Assembly (NCBI GenBank): GCA_009692115.1
Contig: SHZU01000002.1
Location: 1 to 64,000 of the forward strand
Origin: Gemmatimonadota bacterium
GTDB taxonomy: Bacteria > Gemmatimonadota > Gemmatimonadetes > Gemmatimonadales > GWC2-71-9
DNA length: 64,000 nucleotides
Reading direction: 5' to 3'
Shown: one piece after another, positions 63,497 to 64,000 of the stretch
Layout: each line of letters starts with the position of its first letter
How positions within the stretch are numbered: position 1 is the first letter of the stretch
The notes under the pieces: model-generated
What the model was told of the DNA's origin: nothing
Databases searched by the model: none
The model's input: only the letters and a program-made list of their open reading frames with translations
Program-made: the position numbers and the translations under genes

Positions 63497-64000
63497 ACCG
63501 GGCCTCGGCCGAGCTCGTGTTCCAGCGCCGCCGTCAGCGTGGTGTGGCGGAAGTGGTAGCCGGAGTCGATCAGCCGGCTCGGCGCAACCCGGGTGCTGGC
63601 CAATAAGCCCTCATCGGCCAGCTCGCCAAACAGCAAGCGGAGCACCGGCGCCGGGACGCCGAACCACGCCGGGCGGTGGAGGACCCGGCCCAGGGTCTTG
63701 GTGTATTCGGCGTTGGTCACGGGTTCGGGGGCGACGACGTTGACCGGCCCGGTCACGTCCGTCTGGAGCAAGTGAACCAAGGCTCCGACGCAGTCCTCGA
63801 GGCTGATCCAACTGGTCCATTGGCGGCCGGTCCCGAGAGTGGCGCCGGCCCCGAGGGAAAACGGCACCAGCATCTTACCCAAGGCGCCGCCGGCGGGAGA
63901 CAAGATGATTCCGAACCGGGCGTGGACCACCCGGACGCCCGCCTCGCGGGCCGCCGTGGTCGCTCGTTCCCAGGCCTGACCGACGTCCGCCAGGAATCCC
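63493..64000 (-). CDS. TIGR01777-type NAD-dependent epimerase (YfcH-like), truncated by window edge
   Basis: C-terminal part of an SDR-extended protein of the YfcH/SULA family; the frame is open to base 64000. Visible segments are [79 protein letters not shown] and [20 protein letters not shown], all characteristic of that family. The Rossmann N-terminus lies outside. Its stop overlaps the queC start by ATGA, so it is in the queC-queE operon. The biochemical role is unknown. Confidence 0.88.
   Translation of the reverse strand, partial: GFLADVGQAWERATTAAREAGVRVVHARFGIILSPAGGALGKMLVPFSLGAGATLGTGRQWTSWISLEDCVGALVHLLQTDVTGPVNVVAPEPVTNAEYTKTLGRVLHRPAWFGVPAPVLRLLFGELADEGLLASTRVAPSRLIDSGYHFRHTTLTAALEHELGRGPV

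Overview
The window is high-GC bacterial chromosome, estimated by eye at about two thirds G+C. The gene content best fits a Gemmatimonadota-like organism. The signs are a SusC/SusD outer-membrane pair, Tat- and lipoprotein-tagged exoenzymes (YtcJ-type amidohydrolases, S15, M14 and M3 peptidases, a PIG-L deacetylase), a short primary-type sigma factor, and no phage or IS signature. The lineage call is inference from gene style, with no marker phylogeny behind it. Genes are densely packed with many ATGA/GTGA overlaps. I saw no tRNA, rRNA, CRISPR array or complete transposon.

Layout. 1-10.2 kb: a 5'-truncated amidohydrolase; a minus-strand operon of S15 peptidase, Tat epimerase and an ATP/ADP-translocase-like carrier; an editing deacylase; a PAP2/methyltransferase pair; a lipoprotein amidohydrolase. 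10.35-16.5 kb: five overlapping plus-strand genes for two molybdenum hydroxylases, IorAB-like then PaoABC-like. 16.5-24.5 kb: a frameshifted PPC-like gene with GDPD, a 64-aa gene with a perfect terminator, a CMD protein, an M14 peptidase, a 37-aa membrane peptide coupled to a sodium symporter, an orphan SusD remnant and an SCP2 protein. 24.7-32.4 kb: hutI, a candidate cobalamin riboswitch, susC-susD, and fused formiminotransferase-cyclodeaminase. HutI and FTCD are consecutive steps of histidine breakdown. 32.4-43.3 kb: amidase; an aguB-aguA-hydroxyproline dehydratase (frameshifted)-CPXCG operon; a beta-barrel plus Ig/LVIVD pair; a chimeric phosphorylase remnant; ettA. 43.4-51.5 kb: a peroxiredoxin with an in-frame UGA at the peroxidatic position, thrB-thrC, an orphan pntAA, a sigma factor behind a near-consensus promoter, and acnA. 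51.5-64 kb: DUF971 (apparently ACG-started), a membrane protein, PIG-L, MFS, M3 peptidase, infA, csp, a tandem pseudokinase-kinase, a gamma-carbonic anhydrase homologue lacking one zinc ligand, a degenerate HD protein, queE-queC and a partial epimerase.

Most notable signals. (1) The peroxiredoxin at 43468-44037 has UGA where the catalytic Cys belongs and a perfect 7-bp hairpin 14 nt downstream, as expected of a selenoprotein with a bacterial SECIS. (2) The susC leader carries four blocks resembling cobalamin-riboswitch boxes, in the right order. (3) GCCGAGT heptamer arrays hug the stop codons of minus-strand genes, and in queC they have entered the reading frame. (4) The octamer CGTTAGGC recurs 13 times, mostly in one orientation. 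(5) Several proteins keep a fold but have lost catalytic residues: the kinase N-domain, the HD protein and the gamma-CA. Two genes carry single extra bases in short homopolymers; whether these are real or assembly errors cannot be told from one sequence.
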